DNA of 8,083 nucleotides, from NCBI GenBank assembly GCA_008016945.1, contig SSGN01000019.1, positions 1 through 8,083 on the forward strand, written 5' to 3'. Each line of letters begins with the position of its first letter. The stretch's first letter is position 1. Positions 5,678 to 8,083 of the stretch are shown piece after piece. Made by a program: the position numbers and the translations under genes. The stretch comes from Flavobacteriales bacterium (GTDB taxonomy: Bacteria; Bacteroidota; Bacteroidia; Flavobacteriales; PHOS-HE28). The notes beneath the pieces were generated by a model. That model was not told the origin of the DNA and made no database searches. It worked only from the letters and a program-made list of their open reading frames with translations.

Positions 5678-7027
5678 TCAGCCCTTGTAATGCCTCGGCT
5701 TCTTCTTCGCCAGCGCCTCTGCCGGCTCCGGCACCCAGTGGTGCAGCCCACCGGCCAGCTCATCATTGAAGCTTTTCGGGATGTTCCCCGCGGCCGTTCG
5801 CTCACCCCATGTAAGGTGCTGCGTCGCGTCGTCGCGGCGTTCCATGGTGATGCAGCCTTCCACCGGGCAAACCAGTGAACACAGGTTGCACCCCACGCAA
5901 TTCTCGTCGATGATACTGGGGATGCGGTTCGCCGGATCGGTGCTCAGCGCGATGGCCTGGTGCGCACCGTCCTCGCAGGCGGTGTAGCACAGTTGGCAGC
6001 CGATGCACTTGCTTTCGTCGATGCTGGCGGTGACCTTGTACTTCAGGTTGAGGTCCTCCCAATGCTTCACGTTCGGCAGCGCCTTGCCGCGGAAATCCTC
6101 GATCGTCTTGAAGCCCTTCTCGTCCATGTAACGTTCCAGGCCGCTTTTCAGATCGCGGATGATGCCAAAGCCGAAGTGCATCACGGCCGTACAGACCTGA
6201 ACGCTGGTGGCACCAAGCAGGATGAACTCCACGGCATCGCGCCAGTTCTCCACGCCACCGATCCCGCTGATGGGCAGATTCACCTCGGGGTGTTGAGCAC
6301 AGTTCTTCACCATGTTCAGCGCGATGGGCTTCACGGCCGGGCCACAGTAGCCGCCGTTGGTGCTCTTACCGTCCACGATCGGGTAGGGAACGAACTGGTC
6401 GATATCCACACCCACGATGCTCTGGATGGTATTGATCAGCGAGATCGCATCGCTGCCACCGGCCCTTGCCGCACGTGCCGGACGTGTGATGTCCGAAATG
6501 TTCGGTGTGAGCTTGGTGATCACCGGGACCTTTGCCACCTCCTTCACCCACTCCACGATGGTCTGCAGCACCTTCGGCTCCTGCCCCACCGCGCTGCCCA
6601 TGCCGCGCTCGCACATGCCATGCGGGCAACCGAAGTTCAGTTCTATGCCATCGGCACCGGCGTTCTCCACATCACGGACGATGTTGTGCCACTCCTCCCG
6701 GGTCTCCACCATGAGCGAGGCGATCACCGCATGGTCGGGGAAACGCTTCTTCACCTCGCTGATCTCGCGCAGGTTATCGCGCAAAGGCCGGTCGGTGATG
6801 AGCTCGATGTTGTTGAAGCCCACCATGCGTTTGTCGCGGTAGTTCACGCTTCCGTAACGGCTGCTCACGTTCACCACGGGCACGCCGAGCGTCTTCCACA
6901 CGGCACCGCCCCAGCCCGTATCGAAGGCTTTCATGATCTGGTAACCCGAATTGGTCGGAGGCGCGGAGGCGAGCCAGAAGGGGTTCGGGGATTTGATCCC
7001 AGCGAGGTTGGTTCTCAGATCTGCCAT
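5678..7027 (-). CDS. preA: NAD-dependent dihydropyrimidine dehydrogenase subunit PreA
   Basis: 449 residues. The first 315 form an FMN-binding dihydroorotate-dehydrogenase-like barrel: ASAPPTNSG (20-28), ELNFGCPHGMCERGMG (129-144, with C134 equivalent to the proton-donating cysteine of mammalian DPD), TKLTPN (171-176), SGIGGV (254-259). The C-terminal ferredoxin domain has two 4Fe-4S motifs: C341-C344-C347-C351 and C377-C380-C383-C387. It reduces uracil and thymine to the 5,6-dihydro forms using electrons passed from PreT. It is somewhat longer than the E. coli protein (about 411 residues as I recall), mainly from a tail after the second cluster ending KKKPRHYKG. ATG 7027 lies 3 bases after the preT stop, so translation is probably coupled. 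In vivo the reaction can run in either direction; the deaminase next door favours pyrimidine breakdown or salvage. Confidence 0.95.
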   Translation of the reverse strand: MADLRTNLAGIKSPNPFWLASAPPTNSGYQIMKAFDTGWGGAVWKTLGVPVVNVSSRYGSVNYRDKRMVGFNNIELITDRPLRDNLREISEVKKRFPDHAVIASLMVETREEWHNIVRDVENAGADGIELNFGCPHGMCERGMGSAVGQEPKVLQTIVEWVKEVAKVPVITKLTPNISDITRPARAARAGGSDAISLINTIQSIVGVDIDQFVPYPIVDGKSTNGGYCGPAVKPIALNMVKNCAQHPEVNLPISGIGGVENWRDAVEFILLGATSVQVCTAVMHFGFGIIRDLKSGLERYMDEKGFKTIEDFRGKALPNVKHWEDLNLKYKVTASIDESKCIGCQLCYTACEDGAHQAIALSTDPANRIPSIIDENCVGCNLCSLVCPVEGCITMERRDDATQHLTWGERTAAGNIPKSFNDELAGGLHHWVPEPAEALAKKKPRHYKG

Positions 7028-7030
7028 GGC

Positions 7031-8083
7031 CTATTTCTTCAAGTATTGATCGATCCCATGCGCCGCCTTCTTCGCTTCAGCGGCCGCATTCACCACTTCC
7101 ACCCCACCATTCACCGCATCGCCCGCGGCGAAGTACTTCGGATTGCTCGTCTGGTAATGCTCGTTCACCACGATGCGGCCTCGGTTGTCCAGGATGCGGC
7201 CCTTCTGGTCCAGCTTCACGCCGCTGATCTGTTCCAGCAACGCCACCTGCTTGCCTTGACCGGTCCCGAGCAGCACCATGTCGCACGGCTCTATGAATTC
7301 GCTCCCGGGGATCACTTCGATCTTCCCGTAGGCCGTCTTGTTCCGAATGAACTTCACACCGGTCACAGCACCGTTGCCCAAAACTTCCACCGGCGTCACG
7401 TTGAACAGTGCCTTCGAACCACTCTTCTTCGCCAGATCGAACTCGAAGCCGTACGCGCCCATCTCCTCCGGACCCCGCCGGTAGGCGATGATCACGCTTT
7501 CCGCGCCCATGCGGCAACTCTCGCTGGCCGCGTCCATGGCCGTGTTCCCACCTCCGAGCACGATCACCCGCGTCCCCACCGAAGTCGCGTGATGCTTGTT
7601 GCGCAGTTCCTCCACGAACTCCAGCGCACCCATCACGCCCTTCTTGTCCTCACCGGGAATGCCGAGCGTTGATGTACCACCCAGGCCGATGCCGATGAAG
7701 ATGGCGTCGTAGTCCTTCTCCAGTTCGTCCAGTTCGGCACGACCGGTCACCGGCTTGTTGTAGTGGACATTGAAGCCGAACTGCTCCTGCAGGTAGGTCA
7801 TCTCGTCCACCGCCTCTTCATTGGTGAGCTTGTAGGGTGCCACACCATACACGCAGAGCCCGCTGGGCTTGGCCTTCGCCTCGTAGATGTCCACCGCATG
7901 GCCGAGCATCCGCAGCTCGCACGCGCACGAAACACCCGCAGGCCCTGCACCGATCACCGCTACCTTCTTCCCTGTCGACTTGCCGGTGATGAACAGTCGC
8001 TTCTTGCTGCGGATCACCTTGTCGGTTGCATGGGCCTGCAAACGCCCGATCTCGATCGGCTTCACATCGCTGTTGTTGTACAC
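7031..8083 (-). CDS. preT: NAD-dependent dihydropyrimidine dehydrogenase subunit PreT, 5' end outside window
   Basis: 351 codons including the stop TAG (7031-7033) are visible, running off the right edge. The first visible codon is GTG, but it lies inside the gene: the Fe-S helical domain that begins PreT, GltD and DPD is missing, and the visible start VYNNSDVKPIEIGRLQ is the end of that domain. Counting from the first visible codon, there is an FAD-binding GAGPAG at 45-50, an NAD(P)H-binding GGGNTA at 177-182 and the FAD-closing motif AAGDAV at 319-324. These are the marks of the glutamate-synthase small-subunit-like flavoprotein family. PreT takes electrons from NADH and passes them through FAD and Fe-S clusters to PreA. 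The immediate junction with preA (3-base gap) separates it from GltD and other homologues. Roughly 60-100 residues are probably missing. Confidence 0.92.
   Translation of the reverse strand: MYNNSDVKPIEIGRLQAHATDKVIRSKKRLFITGKSTGKKVAVIGAGPAGVSCACELRMLGHAVDIYEAKAKPSGLCVYGVAPYKLTNEEAVDEMTYLQEQFGFNVHYNKPVTGRAELDELEKDYDAIFIGIGLGGTSTLGIPGEDKKGVMGALEFVEELRNKHHATSVGTRVIVLGGGNTAMDAASESCRMGAESVIIAYRRGPEEMGAYGFEFDLAKKSGSKALFNVTPVEVLGNGAVTGVKFIRNKTAYGKIEVIPGSEFIEPCDMVLLGTGQGKQVALLEQISGVKLDQKGRILDNRGRIVVNEHYQTSNPKYFAAGDAVNGGVEVVNAAAEAKKAAHGIDQYLKK

Noticed and set aside
5674..5805. Upstream extension of the deaminase frame to give 187 residues
   Set aside because: The extra 44 residues are arginine/serine-rich, overlap the end of preA and have no counterpart in Fcy1. 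ATG 5673 matches the family N-terminus.
5960..7672. A 570-codon open frame on the + strand opposite preA and preT
   Set aside because: It is antisense to two clearly identified conserved genes. Its product is histidine-, alanine- and leucine-rich with no domain, as expected opposite GC-rich codons.

Overview
This window looks like chromosomal DNA of a GC-rich member of the Bacteroidota. Two of its proteins carry a signal peptide and a C-terminal FPNP-type sorting domain of the type IX secretion system (T9SS), which is essentially restricted to that phylum. Shine-Dalgarno sequences are weak or absent, and the only promoter candidate resembles the Bacteroidota -7 consensus TAnnTTTG. The species cannot be named from the sequence. 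The base composition (well over 50 % GC by eye) suggests one of the GC-rich uncultured Flavobacteriales or Chitinophagales-like lineages, but that is inference.

Left part, + strand: the window opens inside the last 56 codons of an Smr-domain gene (1-171). It is followed at once by a large secreted multidomain protein (201-2618): lamin-tail domain, chitobiase C-terminal-like domain, CotH kinase-like domain, InlB-like repeat and T9SS sorting domain. A gene-poor stretch of about 710 bases (2619-3329) follows. It holds a degenerate GGTGAAA heptamer array that folds with a downstream copy into a long hairpin, several other inverted repeats, and a weak promoter candidate. Next is a second T9SS-exported protein (3330-5066) with a protease-associated (PA) domain but no visible peptidase domain. 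It ends at a clear GAAA-capped stem-loop that can terminate transcription in both directions.

Right part, - strand: three tightly packed genes with 3-4 base gaps read toward the left. In transcription order they are preT (5' end outside the window), preA, and a small cytosine deaminase of the yeast Fcy1 type. PreT and PreA together form the NAD-dependent dihydropyrimidine dehydrogenase that reduces uracil and thymine. The deaminase converts cytosine to uracil, so the operon encodes a short route cytosine -> uracil -> dihydrouracil in the cytoplasm. Between the two convergent blocks (5118-5241) lies a short spacer rich in GATC/CAGATCA palindromes.

I see no rRNA, tRNA, CRISPR array, transposase or phage gene. 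The most distinctive points are the coupling of an Fcy1-type deaminase to preTA, the surface-exported CotH-like protein with an apparently intact catalytic core, and the repeat-rich intergenic region. I did not find a clearly undescribed multi-gene system.
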